Assembly: GCF_019400745.1 (NCBI RefSeq)
Contig: NZ_WJIB01000002.1
Span: forward strand, 62,001-126,000
Direction of reading: 5' to 3'
Origin: Cohnella sp. CFH 77786
GTDB taxonomy: Bacteria > Bacillota > Bacilli > Paenibacillales > Paenibacillaceae
DNA length: 64,000 nt
Position numbers and translations under genes: made by a program. The notes below the pieces were generated by a model. That model was not told where the DNA came from and ran no database searches. It saw only the letters and a list, made by a program, of their open reading frames with translations. Below, in pieces: positions 17,443 to 25,766 of this stretch. Each line of letters opens with the position of its first letter. The first letter of the stretch is position 1.

Positions 17443-20007
17443 ATGTCCCACGCCCGCAAACGCAGAAGCTTCACGACCGAGCTGCTCGTCTGGATTTTGC
17501 TATTCGTCGTCATTCCCGTAATGGGATTTCAAATCTATTCCTACTTCAGCAGCTTCGATCATTTGGAGCGGTTGGAGCGGGAGAAGGCCCTGGCAACGAG
17601 CCGGTCGGCCGCGAAAGCGATCGAGAACCTGGGCGAGTCGATCCTCGGCATCACGGTGACGAACGCCTACTGGGAAGTGAACCGGGAAGCGATTGAAAAA
17701 CGGGACATCCAGTGGTTGAAAGAAAATGTCGCCGACATGCCGGATATCGTGCCCAATATCGACTTCGTGGCCGAAGCGGACTTAAACGGAAACATTCTCG
17801 TACAAGCCGGCGGCGTGAAGGAATTCCAGAACAAGGTCGCCTATCCCGTTATCATGGACCGATTCACCGCAGTCGGACAGTTTTTCGGCATCTTGAACAC
17901 CTCCCGGGGACTGGCGGCAGTCGCCGTGGCGCCGGTCACGAACGAGGAGAGAACGAAGCCTCCGCTCGGCATGCTGATTACGGGCAGGCTGCTGACGGGA
18001 GACATTCTGAAGTCCCTCTCGGCGATGCTTCAGGCCGATCTATCCATCCTGACAGACGCCGGTCAATCCATTTCCTCACCGAACGGCTTTAACCGATCCG
18101 AACTTATGCCACTGTATTCCCAATTCGTTCGCGGCGGCGGCGGCGAGTCCTTCGACATGGCTCGAGACGGCGGGACGTATAGGATGAGATACGCCGCCCC
18201 GCTGAGAGATATGGCCGGCGGGATCGTCGGCATCCTGCATATCCAATACGCGTCCGTTTCCGCGTCACAGACGGCGGATGACCAACGAACGCTCATGATC
18301 TACGTCGCCGCCATTCTGACTTTGCTCGTCACCCTCGTGATCTATCTGCTCCGGCGCCGCATCGTGCTGCCTCTTCGGCAGTTTACGCAATCGCTTCAGG
18401 AAGTGGCCGCTGGCAAGCAAATCGACGAGATTCCCAAACACGTCCTTCAAGCGGAAGCGGAAATCGTCCGGGCATTCCAGCAGATCATCCAATGGAATCG
18501 CCTGCTCGAACAAACCGTGGAGCGCAGAACCGCGGAAATCCGCAGCCTTCTGGATCACGCGCGCCAAGGATTCCTGTCTTTCGGCCCCGATCTGCGCGTC
18601 AAGGACGAATTCAGCGCCGAGTGCGTGCGGCTGTTCGGCCGCGAACCGGCAGGCCTTGCGATTCAGAATCTGCTGTACCCGGACGATCCGGAAGAGAACC
18701 GGCTGCTCAGGTCCATTCTGACGGACTATTATGGGGAACGGACGCCGCTCGCGAAGGAGCTCATTTTCTCGTTGCTTCCGAATGAGGTCAAGATCGGCAA
18801 CCGCACGGCCAAAATCGAGTTCGTCCCGCTCCAAGACGGCCGCGGGGATGACGGAGCCGCCGCCCATTCGATCATGGCGATCCTGACCGATTTAACGGAA
18901 ACGCGTCAGTTGGAGGACCGGATGCAGCAGGAGAGGCGGATTCTGAAAATGGTGGTTCAGTCCGTTACGCATCCGGAGGATTTCGCGCACGTGCTGCGGG
19001 ATTTCGAGAGCTTCCGGACGACGGAAATATGGGAGAGGACGGCTCCGGACGAATCGCCTCAAGAGAAGGCGGCTTCTCTCTACCGGACGGTCCACACGTT
19101 CAAGGGCAGCTTCTCCTTCCTTCAATTCCTGCACATCGTGCCACAGCTGCACGGGCTGGAGTCGGGTTTGCAGGAACGGATGGGAGATCCCGGGCTTACG
19201 TTTGAAGCGCTCTACGGTTATCTGCGCGAGCAGGGGCTGGAGAAGTGGCTGGAGGCGGATCTGGAACAGCTGCGTTCCGTATTGGGCCCGTCTTACCCCT
19301 CGTTGCTGTCGGAAGAAGGCGTGAAGCTTGACCGAAGGCAATGGAACGAAATCGAAGCCGTGCTTGACCGTACGCTGATCTCCCCGGAAGACCGAGAATG
19401 GTTGCAAGAATTCCGCAGATGGCGTTTCCGTCCGGCGAGCACTTTGTTCCGTCCCTATGCCGCCTATTTGGAGGATCTGGCGGCCCGAACCGGCGTCCGG
19501 TTGCACCCGGTCGAGCTGCGGGGGGACGACGTTCCGGTCGATCCCGACCGGCTGTACGGTTTCGCAAGAGCTTTCGTGCATGTCGTCCGGAACGCGGTCG
19601 TGCACGGGATCGAGCCGCCGGAGGAACGGATCGCGTGCGGCAAGGAGGAGTACGGCACGGTTTCCTTTGCCATCGAGAGGACTCCAGATGACCTTCGTAT
19701 CTTATTCGGGGACGACGGAAGAGGGATCGATCCCGAATCGCTCAGGGCCCAAGGCGCGAAACGCGGCATCTCTACCGATCATCTTACGGACGAAGAAGCG
19801 TTGCGGCTGATTTTCGAGGAGCGGATGTCCACGGCCCGCGAAGTGAGCGAATGGAGCGGACGCGGCGTCGGCCTCTCGGTCGTGAAAGACGAGGTCGATC
19901 GGCTGGGCGGCAACATCGAAATCCGAACGGCGAAGGGATCGGGCACCGTGTTTATTTTCCGGATTCCGAACGATACCGAGAAAGGAGCGGATCGCATTGG
20001 CGCTTGA
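17443..20007 (+). CDS. Membrane CheA-like histidine kinase: CHASE4-HAMP-PAS-HPt-HATPase
   Basis: 854 residues. TM1 (about 11-30), an extracellular CHASE4-like sensor (about 45-280), TM2 (about 286-306), HAMP (to about 360), a PAS-like segment (about 365-490), an HPt domain with phospho-acceptor His 551 (TVHTFKGSF), and a C-terminal ATPase of CheA type. The ATPase shows the N box HVVRNAVVHGIE, G1 GDDGRGI and G2 GRGVGLSVV. There is no DHp H-box (H-E-x-x-x-P) and no CheW-like domain after the ATPase. It should phosphorylate its own HPt and pass phosphate to a CheY such as the one at 20542. A GGAGG site precedes ATG 17443. The next gene starts 11 bases inside its 3' end. Confidence 0.88.
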   Translation: MSHARKRRSFTTELLVWILLFVVIPVMGFQIYSYFSSFDHLERLEREKALATSRSAAKAIENLGESILGITVTNAYWEVNREAIEKRDIQWLKENVADMPDIVPNIDFVAEADLNGNILVQAGGVKEFQNKVAYPVIMDRFTAVGQFFGILNTSRGLAAVAVAPVTNEERTKPPLGMLITGRLLTGDILKSLSAMLQADLSILTDAGQSISSPNGFNRSELMPLYSQFVRGGGGESFDMARDGGTYRMRYAAPLRDMAGGIVGILHIQYASVSASQTADDQRTLMIYVAAILTLLVTLVIYLLRRRIVLPLRQFTQSLQEVAAGKQIDEIPKHVLQAEAEIVRAFQQIIQWNRLLEQTVERRTAEIRSLLDHARQGFLSFGPDLRVKDEFSAECVRLFGREPAGLAIQNLLYPDDPEENRLLRSILTDYYGERTPLAKELIFSLLPNEVKIGNRTAKIEFVPLQDGRGDDGAAAHSIMAILTDLTETRQLEDRMQQERRILKMVVQSVTHPEDFAHVLRDFESFRTTEIWERTAPDESPQEKAASLYRTVHTFKGSFSFLQFLHIVPQLHGLESGLQERMGDPGLTFEALYGYLREQGLEKWLEADLEQLRSVLGPSYPSLLSEEGVKLDRRQWNEIEAVLDRTLISPEDREWLQEFRRWRFRPASTLFRPYAAYLEDLAARTGVRLHPVELRGDDVPVDPDRLYGFARAFVHVVRNAVVHGIEPPEERIACGKEEYGTVSFAIERTPDDLRILFGDDGRGIDPESLRAQGAKRGISTDHLTDEEALRLIFEERMSTAREVSEWSGRGVGLSVVKDEVDRLGGNIEIRTAKGSGTVFIFRIPNDTEKGADRIGA

Positions 20008-20527
20008 TTCCAAGGACGGGTTGCCGGACCTGTTTCCATCGCTGCTGGCAGCCGCGGAGCGTTATATGGAGCATTTGGGGTTAGCCGGCTTCAGGCGGCT
20101 GGATGCGCAGGAATCCGGTCCGAGCGAGCTGGAGCTGGAGGACGTGACGGCTTTCATCCAAGTGAGCGGCGGCATTCAAGGGGGATACCTGCTCTCCGTC
20201 GACCATGGCTTGTCGTGCCAGCTGGCCAAGCTGTTCATGGTGGATGAGATCGACGAGGAAGAGGCGAGCCAGTACGCGTCGGAGGTCGTCGCCGAGGTGG
20301 CGAATATCGTGACCGCGCACTCGCTCAAGGACCATGAGGATCGGGAGATTCTGCTCGGCAACCCGCTGATGATCCTATCCCGCGACATGGGGATGCGGGC
20401 CGGCTTCTATCAATCCCAGACGTATGCCGCGCCGGGAGGCCGATGCCGCCTGATTTGCATTCCGAAAATGGACAAAACCGAGCTGGCGAGCATCGTGACC
20501 GTTCGCACGGATGGCGAAGAGAGATAA
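19997..20527 (+). CDS. CheX-like CheY-P phosphatase
   Basis: 176 residues of the CheC/CheX/FliY fold. EVVAEVANIVTAHSL near residues 95-110 carries the E-x-x-N signature that attacks phosphorylated CheY. One such motif is present, as in CheX, and there is no second copy as in CheC. The start TTG 19997 lies 9 bases after AAAGGAG and overlaps the kinase gene by 11 bases, so the two are translationally coupled. Role inferred: resets the response regulator made by the next gene. Confidence 0.82.
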   Translation: MALDSKDGLPDLFPSLLAAAERYMEHLGLAGFRRLDAQESGPSELELEDVTAFIQVSGGIQGGYLLSVDHGLSCQLAKLFMVDEIDEEEASQYASEVVAEVANIVTAHSLKDHEDREILLGNPLMILSRDMGMRAGFYQSQTYAAPGGRCRLICIPKMDKTELASIVTVRTDGEER

Positions 20528-20541
20528 CGGGAGGGAAACGG

Positions 20542-20910
20542 ATGGCGAAAATCATGGTGGTCGACGACTCGGGCGTGATGAGGAAAAACATCCGCGCGAT
20601 TCTCGAACGGGCGGGTCACGAGGTGGTGGGGGAAGCGGCGGATGGCCGGGAAGTGCTGCAACACTATATTTTCCACACCCCGGACGTCGTGACGATGGAT
20701 ATCAGCATGCCTCATCTGGACGGAATCGAAGCCTTGAGGGGGCTGCTTAAGGTTTTTCCCGAAGCGAAGGTCGTCATCGTCAGCGCCATGGGCCAGAAAG
20801 CCCAAGTGCTCGAAGCGATCAAAAGCGGAGCCAAATCCTATCTGGTCAAACCGATCGAAGGCCCCGTATTGCTCGGCACGATTCAGAAAGTGTTGCAGGC
20901 GGACAAGTAA
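20542..20910 (+). CDS. Stand-alone CheY-like response regulator
   Basis: 122 residues, a receiver domain only. MVVDDSGVMRKN holds the acidic pair, VVTMDISMPHLDG the phospho-acceptor Asp (near residue 54), VIVSAM the Thr/Ser switch and YLVKPIEG the conserved Lys. The start is ATG 20542 after GGGAGGG. It follows CheX by 14 bases and completes a kinase, phosphatase and receiver set. With no output domain it must act by protein contact. No flagellar gene is in view, so a target other than the flagellar switch is possible. Confidence 0.93.
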   Translation: MAKIMVVDDSGVMRKNIRAILERAGHEVVGEAADGREVLQHYIFHTPDVVTMDISMPHLDGIEALRGLLKVFPEAKVVIVSAMGQKAQVLEAIKSGAKSYLVKPIEGPVLLGTIQKVLQADK

Positions 20911-20967
20911 ACCTCCGGGCCTCGGGCTCCGATATAAATAGGGAGTACCCGGGAGGAGGTGGCCGGC

Positions 20968-22446
20968 TTGAATGGGGATGACCGTCTGGAGCGGCGGCTC
21001 AAGGAGTTTTACGACCAGGTGCCGGATATTGAGGATGCGCTGCCCTTCAAGGATTACCTGATTAAACACGAAGACAGCCGGATGGCGTGGTATTTGCTGG
21101 GGAAGCAGTACGAATCCAAAGGTCAGGAGGCCAAGGCGCGATATTGCTTCGGCCAAGCCGGGGAAATCTACGAAGCCTTCGAAAATAAAACCGCACCCGT
21201 GACCCCAAATGGGACGATGACCGGGCCGCTCTCCAAACGGAGAAGCAGGCGCTTGCTCGCGGCGGGCGGAGCGGCATTGCTGGTTGCGGCGGGGGTGCTC
21301 TTCTATGCCGGTCAAGCGGCGGCTCCGGATCGCGAACGCAAACCGTCGGAGTCGGCGGCGTTGCCGGCAGCGGAAGCGGAGGCGGGTACCGCGGATGAAG
21401 CCTCGGCGGAACCGGGCGTTCCGTCACCGGCCGGGAACCGGAGCGGCGCCGGTTACGATCTGATCGCCGGAGCGGCGGAGCCGGACGGGGAGGGCTCGCG
21501 GATCTTCGCGCAGCTGGCGGCCCGGACCGGCAAATCCGATTCCCTCCTGATCCGGTCCCCCCGGATCGGACAATGGACCGATTGGGTCCGCGCCGGAACC
21601 CCCGTGGCCAGCTTGTCTGCCGGCACGGCTCCGGGATCGGCCGTGCTTCTCTGGCATGACCCCAAATGGTGCGCCTGCCAAGCCTCGGACGGGAACGAAG
21701 CGATGCACGCCGTCGAAGCCTGGAAGCCGGCACAGGAAGCGAAGCTGCTGCTTCGATCCGCGATGGAGAGTTACCGGAGCCGGACGGGACGATGGCCGGC
21801 GGAACCGGAATCGCTCGCGGGCGCCTACCCGGACAATACCGTGGCCGGATGGACGGACGAGATGACGCAGTGGTTCGATGAGCTCAAGGGCGTTCTCGAT
21901 AACAAGAAGGATGGCAAAATCCCGACGACGGCCGGTTGGCCGGAGCGGCCGGCACCCGGCTCTCCGTCCGGCACGCCTGCCGGGCAGCTCGCTCCGCTCG
22001 TTGCCGAACCCATGCAAATCCTCGTGGACAAGACGAATCACCGGCTCGCGGTGGTCAGCGGCAACGTACTGGTGCGGAATTACGCGGTGGGTTTGGGCGG
22101 AGACAAGACGCCGGAGGGGCGATTCGTCATCTCGGAGAAGGTCCGCGATCCGAACGGCAAGCCTGCGGGGGTGTTCGGATCGCGCGGCATGACGCTCTCG
22201 GACACGCGTTACGGCATCCATGGAACGAACGAGCCGGACAGCATCGGCAAGGACGAATCGCAGGGCTGCATCCGGATGGCCAAGGACGATATCGAGGAGC
22301 TGTATGACCTCGTACCCATGGGAACGCCGGTGACGATAACCAAAGGGGGCTTGCCGTCCGAGACGCGCGTGCCGGCGAAGCGTTTCCGGCTGCCTGCGGC
22401 GCAGGACGAGACAAACCCCCGCAAAATCTACGATTGGTTGAATTAG
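20968..22446 (+). CDS. Membrane L,D-transpeptidase (YkuD domain) with cytosolic TPR-like N-terminus
   Basis: 492 residues from TTG 20968, which sits 8 bases after GGAGG; the in-frame GTG at 20959 lies inside that site. Residues 1-65 look like a TPR hairpin pair (MAWYLLGKQYESKGQEAKARYCF). One TM helix follows (about 85-103), then a long Ala/Pro/Gly-rich stretch and a C-terminal YkuD domain (about 345-455). The domain carries KTPEGRF, the catalytic motif HGTNEPDSIG and SQGCIRM. Members form 3-3 cross-links in peptidoglycan, in Bacilli often in spore cortex or stationary wall. A cytosolic TPR fused to the wall enzyme is unusual. It comes 57 bases after cheY and may share its transcript. Confidence 0.87.
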   Translation: MNGDDRLERRLKEFYDQVPDIEDALPFKDYLIKHEDSRMAWYLLGKQYESKGQEAKARYCFGQAGEIYEAFENKTAPVTPNGTMTGPLSKRRSRRLLAAGGAALLVAAGVLFYAGQAAAPDRERKPSESAALPAAEAEAGTADEASAEPGVPSPAGNRSGAGYDLIAGAAEPDGEGSRIFAQLAARTGKSDSLLIRSPRIGQWTDWVRAGTPVASLSAGTAPGSAVLLWHDPKWCACQASDGNEAMHAVEAWKPAQEAKLLLRSAMESYRSRTGRWPAEPESLAGAYPDNTVAGWTDEMTQWFDELKGVLDNKKDGKIPTTAGWPERPAPGSPSGTPAGQLAPLVAEPMQILVDKTNHRLAVVSGNVLVRNYAVGLGGDKTPEGRFVISEKVRDPNGKPAGVFGSRGMTLSDTRYGIHGTNEPDSIGKDESQGCIRMAKDDIEELYDLVPMGTPVTITKGGLPSETRVPAKRFRLPAAQDETNPRKIYDWLN

Positions 22447-22583
22447 ATGTTAAGCGCCAGCATGACGCCTACGGCGACGACGATCACGCCGAATGCGACG
22501 CCGATCCAGATCAGCGCTTTTTTGTTCACCTGCTCCGGTTGTTTGGCGCGCGTGACGGGCGGTTTCTTTTTCGCATGGCTCAT
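22443..22583 (-). CDS. Small single-pass membrane protein, 46 residues
   Basis: Reads MSHAKKKPPVTRAKQPEQVN, then a 23-residue hydrophobic helix (ALIWIGVAFGVIVVAVGVML) and ALNI. The basic N-terminus should stay in the cytosol. Start ATG 22583 has GAGGAAG just upstream. Its stop codon overlaps the end of the convergent L,D-transpeptidase gene by 4 bases. The clear charge and helix pattern supports a real gene. Function unknown. Confidence 0.75.
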   Translation of the reverse strand: MSHAKKKPPVTRAKQPEQVNKKALIWIGVAFGVIVVAVGVMLALNI

Positions 22584-22748
22584 GTTCTTCCTCAACCTTT
22601 CCAACGTAATTAGGGTTGTATGCCCTCATTGTAACCGTTTTCCTCGTAAAATGCCAGATCAAGGGCGAATGGCGCGAGTTGGTCGGGCCTTCCGCCCTTT
22701 TCTTTTTGCCCGGAAAAGGCTAAACTGGTACCCGAAAGGTCAGAAAGG

Positions 22749-23873
22749 ATGTCGAATTCATTGCTCTATCGGATCGCCAAACCGCTGCTGTTTCGAATGG
22801 ACCCGGAATCGGCCCATCACTTGATCGTCGACGGCATGGGCGCCGCCGCGCGCGTTCCCGGCGCCTTGCCGCTGTTGTCCGCCGCTTGGGGAGTCGGGGA
22901 ATCGCCCGAACTGGCGGTGGATTTGTTCGGCCTGCATTTTGCCCATCCCGTGGGTCTCGCGGCCGGACTGGACAAGAACGCCAAAGCGGTCGCCGGATTT
23001 TCCCGCATCGGCCTGTCTTTCATGGAAGTCGGCACCGTCACCCCGTTGGGCCAGCCGGGCAACGAGACGCCGAGGCTGTTCCGGCTGCCTCCGGACGAAG
23101 CGCTCATCAACCGGATGGGCTTCAATAACGAAGGGGCGGACGCCATGGCGGAGCGCCTTGCGCGACTCAAGCGCCGGCGTATTCCGCTCGCCGTCAACAT
23201 CGGCAAAAACAAGGCGACGCCGAACGAGAAGGCCGCGGACGATTACCGGGCCTGCCTCCGGAAGCTGTATCCGTACGGGGATTTCTTCGTCGTGAATATC
23301 AGCTCGCCCAACACGCCCGATTTGCGCGCGCTGCAGCATGGGGACGAGCTTGCCCTGCTTCTCGCCGCGGTGAAGGACGAAATGATCGTCCAGGCGGAGC
23401 GTCACGGGGATGCTCCGAAGCCCATTCTGGTGAAAATCGCCCCGGACAACACGGACGAGCAGCTCCGCTACATGGCGGCCGCGATCGTGCAAAGCGGCAT
23501 GTCGGGCATCATCGCCACGAACACGACGGTCGGGCGGGAAGGACTGACCCACCCGCACGCCGAACAGACCGGCGGTTTAAGCGGACGGCCGCTGACGAAG
23601 AGATCGACGGAAATCATTCGCTCGCTCTATGCCATCACCGAAGGGAAAATGCCGATCATCGGTTCCGGCGGCATTTTCGACGCGGACGACGCCTATGACA
23701 AGATCCGTGCGGGAGCCAGCCTCGTCGAAGTGTACACGGCTCTGATCTACCGGGGCCCCGGCCTGCTTCGCAGCCTGCATAAAGGACTCCGCGAGAGGCT
23801 GGAGCGGGACGGGTTCACCCGGATCACGCAAGCGGTCGGAGCCGATCATCGGAGTTCGCCAGTCAGGAGGTAG
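22749..23873 (+). CDS. pyrD: Dihydroorotate dehydrogenase, class 2 (quinone)
   Basis: 374 residues. Oxidises dihydroorotate to orotate in pyrimidine synthesis and passes electrons to membrane quinone. Class 2 is shown by the amphipathic N-terminal extension (LLYRIAKPLLFRMDPESAHH) and by Ser instead of Cys as catalytic base (VNISSPNTP). FMN-site motifs GLAAGLDKNA, NRMGFNN, IATNTT and IIGSGGI are present. Bacillus subtilis uses the class 1B enzyme inside its pyr operon; here the gene stands outside such an operon and no PyrR attenuator was seen. The next gene starts 3 bases after its stop. Confidence 0.95.
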   Translation: MSNSLLYRIAKPLLFRMDPESAHHLIVDGMGAAARVPGALPLLSAAWGVGESPELAVDLFGLHFAHPVGLAAGLDKNAKAVAGFSRIGLSFMEVGTVTPLGQPGNETPRLFRLPPDEALINRMGFNNEGADAMAERLARLKRRRIPLAVNIGKNKATPNEKAADDYRACLRKLYPYGDFFVVNISSPNTPDLRALQHGDELALLLAAVKDEMIVQAERHGDAPKPILVKIAPDNTDEQLRYMAAAIVQSGMSGIIATNTTVGREGLTHPHAEQTGGLSGRPLTKRSTEIIRSLYAITEGKMPIIGSGGIFDADDAYDKIRAGASLVEVYTALIYRGPGLLRSLHKGLRERLERDGFTRITQAVGADHRSSPVRR

Positions 23874-23876
23874 AAT

Positions 23877-24680
23877 ATGGACGGACGGGACTGGGGAAAG
23901 TTTCTGCTGCCGTACCAGCAAGCGGTGGAAGAATTGAAGATTAAATTCAAGTCGCTGCGCAAGGAACTGAAAGCCAGAGAAGAATACGCGCCGATCGAAT
24001 TCGTGACCGGCCGCGTCAAGCGGATCTCGAGCATCCTGGAAAAGGCGCGGAGGCTGAGCGTCGCTCTGGACTCGATCGAGACCGGGATCGAAGACATCGC
24101 GGGGATCCGCATCATGTGCCAATTCGTGGACGACATCCATCGGGTGGCCTCCATGATTCGCCAGCGCAAAGACATGAAGCTCGTTTACGAGAAGGACTAC
24201 ATCACGAACTACAAAGAGAGCGGGTACCGCAGCTACCACCTGATCGTGGAGTATCCGGTGCAGACGTCGCTCGGCTCCATGCCCGTGCTCGCCGAAATCC
24301 AGATCCGCACGCTGGCGATGAATTTCTGGGCCACGATCGAGCATTCCCTCAATTACAAATATAAGGAGCAGCTGCCCCCGCACGTCCGCGACCGGCTTCG
24401 CGCGGCGGCGGAGGCGGCGTTTCTGCTCGATAAGGAAATGTCCAGCATCCGCAAGGAGATCGTCGATGCCCAGCAGGAATTCGAAGAGAGCGCGGGAACG
24501 GTCCGGAACGTCCTGAACGCCATCCAGGAGCTGTATTTCTTCCGCAAAATCCGGGAGGCCGCGCAATTCCAGCTCCGGTTCAACGAGCTGTGGGAGCAGG
24601 AGGATATCCGGGGACTCAAGGACTTGTCGATCGATATCCACGAAGCGCTTAACCGGCTGAACAAGGGCGGGGGGAATTGA
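23877..24680 (+). CDS. Small alarmone synthetase, RelQ/YjbM type
   Basis: 267 residues. A single RelA/SpoT synthetase domain without the hydrolase, TGS or ACT domains of Rel, so it should make (p)ppGpp from ATP and GTP or GDP. Motifs: GIRIMCQFVDDI, YKESGYRSYHLIVEY and the catalytic Glu in EIQIRTLAMNFWATIEH. The C-terminal helices match the tetramer-forming RelQ tail. It is somewhat longer than Bacillus subtilis YjbM (about 210 residues). Its ATG lies 3 bases behind pyrD. Confidence 0.88.
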   Translation: MDGRDWGKFLLPYQQAVEELKIKFKSLRKELKAREEYAPIEFVTGRVKRISSILEKARRLSVALDSIETGIEDIAGIRIMCQFVDDIHRVASMIRQRKDMKLVYEKDYITNYKESGYRSYHLIVEYPVQTSLGSMPVLAEIQIRTLAMNFWATIEHSLNYKYKEQLPPHVRDRLRAAAEAAFLLDKEMSSIRKEIVDAQQEFEESAGTVRNVLNAIQELYFFRKIREAAQFQLRFNELWEQEDIRGLKDLSIDIHEALNRLNKGGGN

Positions 24681-24683
24681 AGA

Positions 24684-25112
24684 TTGTCCGGCGAGGGAAC
24701 GGCAGGGGCAAGAAACCGGTGTCCCGATGTGATGAGGGATTCTCGTTTCGTCGATTTCGTCCGCCATTATAACGGGGACCGGGATTACTTCGAGTGCCAC
24801 GAGCTGATGGAGGAGCTGTGGCTGGAGGAGGGACGCCATCCTCTGCTGCAAGGGCTGCTCCAAGCCGCGGTCGGGCTGTATCATTGGAGCAACGGCAACC
24901 GGTCCGGAGCGGTGAAATTGATGCAGCAGTCGCGTAGGAAGCTGGAAGGTTACCCGGAACGTGTGGCGGGACTCGATCTGGACGATTTGCGCGAATGTTT
25001 GGACCGTTCGCTTAAGGCGCTGCTTGAGCAGCCGGAGTCCGCGCCCTTCGAGCCGTTCGAGCTGATCATTGTCGATCCGGATCTGGCCGAGCTCACGGAT
25101 CGTCAGGTATAA
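24684..25112 (+). CDS. DUF309 family protein
   Basis: 142 residues. YFECHELMEELWLEEGRHPLLQGLLQAA is split by the pattern H-E-x-x-E-x-x-W, typical of the all-helical DUF309 family; its biochemical role is unknown. The start TTG 24684 comes after GGCGGGGGG, three bases past the alarmone synthetase stop; ATG 24732 without a good site is an alternative. Position suggests cotranscription with pyrD and the synthetase. Confidence 0.8.
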   Translation: MSGEGTAGARNRCPDVMRDSRFVDFVRHYNGDRDYFECHELMEELWLEEGRHPLLQGLLQAAVGLYHWSNGNRSGAVKLMQQSRRKLEGYPERVAGLDLDDLRECLDRSLKALLEQPESAPFEPFELIIVDPDLAELTDRQV

Positions 25113-25200
25113 TAAAAGAAAAGCCACACCTCCCAACCGACCGCCAGGGATGGTTCGCTTACGAGGATGACCAACATTCTTTTTTTGGAGGGAAACTGAA

Positions 25201-25662
25201 GTGAGCGAACAGATGCTGCAGCAAATTTTGCTGGAAATGCAGGGCGTGAATCGAAGGCTGGACGGGATCGATGGCAAGTTGGACAAGGTAGACGCCAGAC
25301 TCGACAAGGTGGACGCCAGACTCGACAAGGTGGACGCCAGACTGGACAAGGTAGACGCCAGACTCGACAAGGTGGACGCCAGACTCGACAAGGTGGACGC
25401 CAGACTGGACAAGGTGGACGCCAGGCTCGACAACATCGAAGGAAGACTGGATCGACTGGAGAATGCGGTTGTCGAATTAACGCAGGCTGTTTTGGAAACG
25501 CACGAGGCGGTTGTCCGAATCGATGCGGTTCAACAGGAGCATTCGGCATCCATAGAATTCTTGCGGCGCGAACGACTCGAAGACCGGAAAATGTTTCACG
25601 CTTTAGCTGCCCGGTACATGGAGCACGACGCAGACATACAGGAATTGAAACGGAGCAGATAA
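25201..25662 (+). CDS. Heptad-repeat coiled-coil protein, 153 residues
   Basis: No catalytic motif. Residues about 20-90 are a run of the heptad L-D-K-V-D-A-R, seven near-perfect copies, continuing as degenerate heptads (LDNIEGR, LDRLENA) into a helical C-terminus. The hydrophobic a/d positions (L and V) predict a long coiled coil. The start GTG 25201 lies 9 bases after GGAGGG. The 21 bp unit makes copy number prone to slippage. Related short proteins occur widely in Firmicutes without a known role. Confidence 0.78.
   Translation: MSEQMLQQILLEMQGVNRRLDGIDGKLDKVDARLDKVDARLDKVDARLDKVDARLDKVDARLDKVDARLDKVDARLDNIEGRLDRLENAVVELTQAVLETHEAVVRIDAVQQEHSASIEFLRRERLEDRKMFHALAARYMEHDADIQELKRSR
25266..25435 (+). 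repeat. Tandem 21 bp repeat inside the coiled-coil gene
   Basis: About eight copies of a 21 bp unit (GACAAGGTGGACGCCAGACT plus C or G) keep the reading frame and encode the heptads. Copies differ mostly at silent GTG/GTA and CTC/CTG positions. Confidence 0.95.
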
Positions 25663-25766
25663 CCGAAGGGCTCGCCATCCGGCGGGCCCTTCCGCCCGAT
25701 ATCGGCAACGAACGGAAAAAAACATCCGAAATGATGTTCCGGCAGCAAGGAGACGTAAGCATACTT

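Noticed and set aside
23577-25436. 619-residue minus-strand frame opposite pyrD, the alarmone synthetase and the coiled coil
   Set aside because: Its repeated SSLAST is just the reverse reading of the 21 bp repeat; the plus-strand genes are certain.
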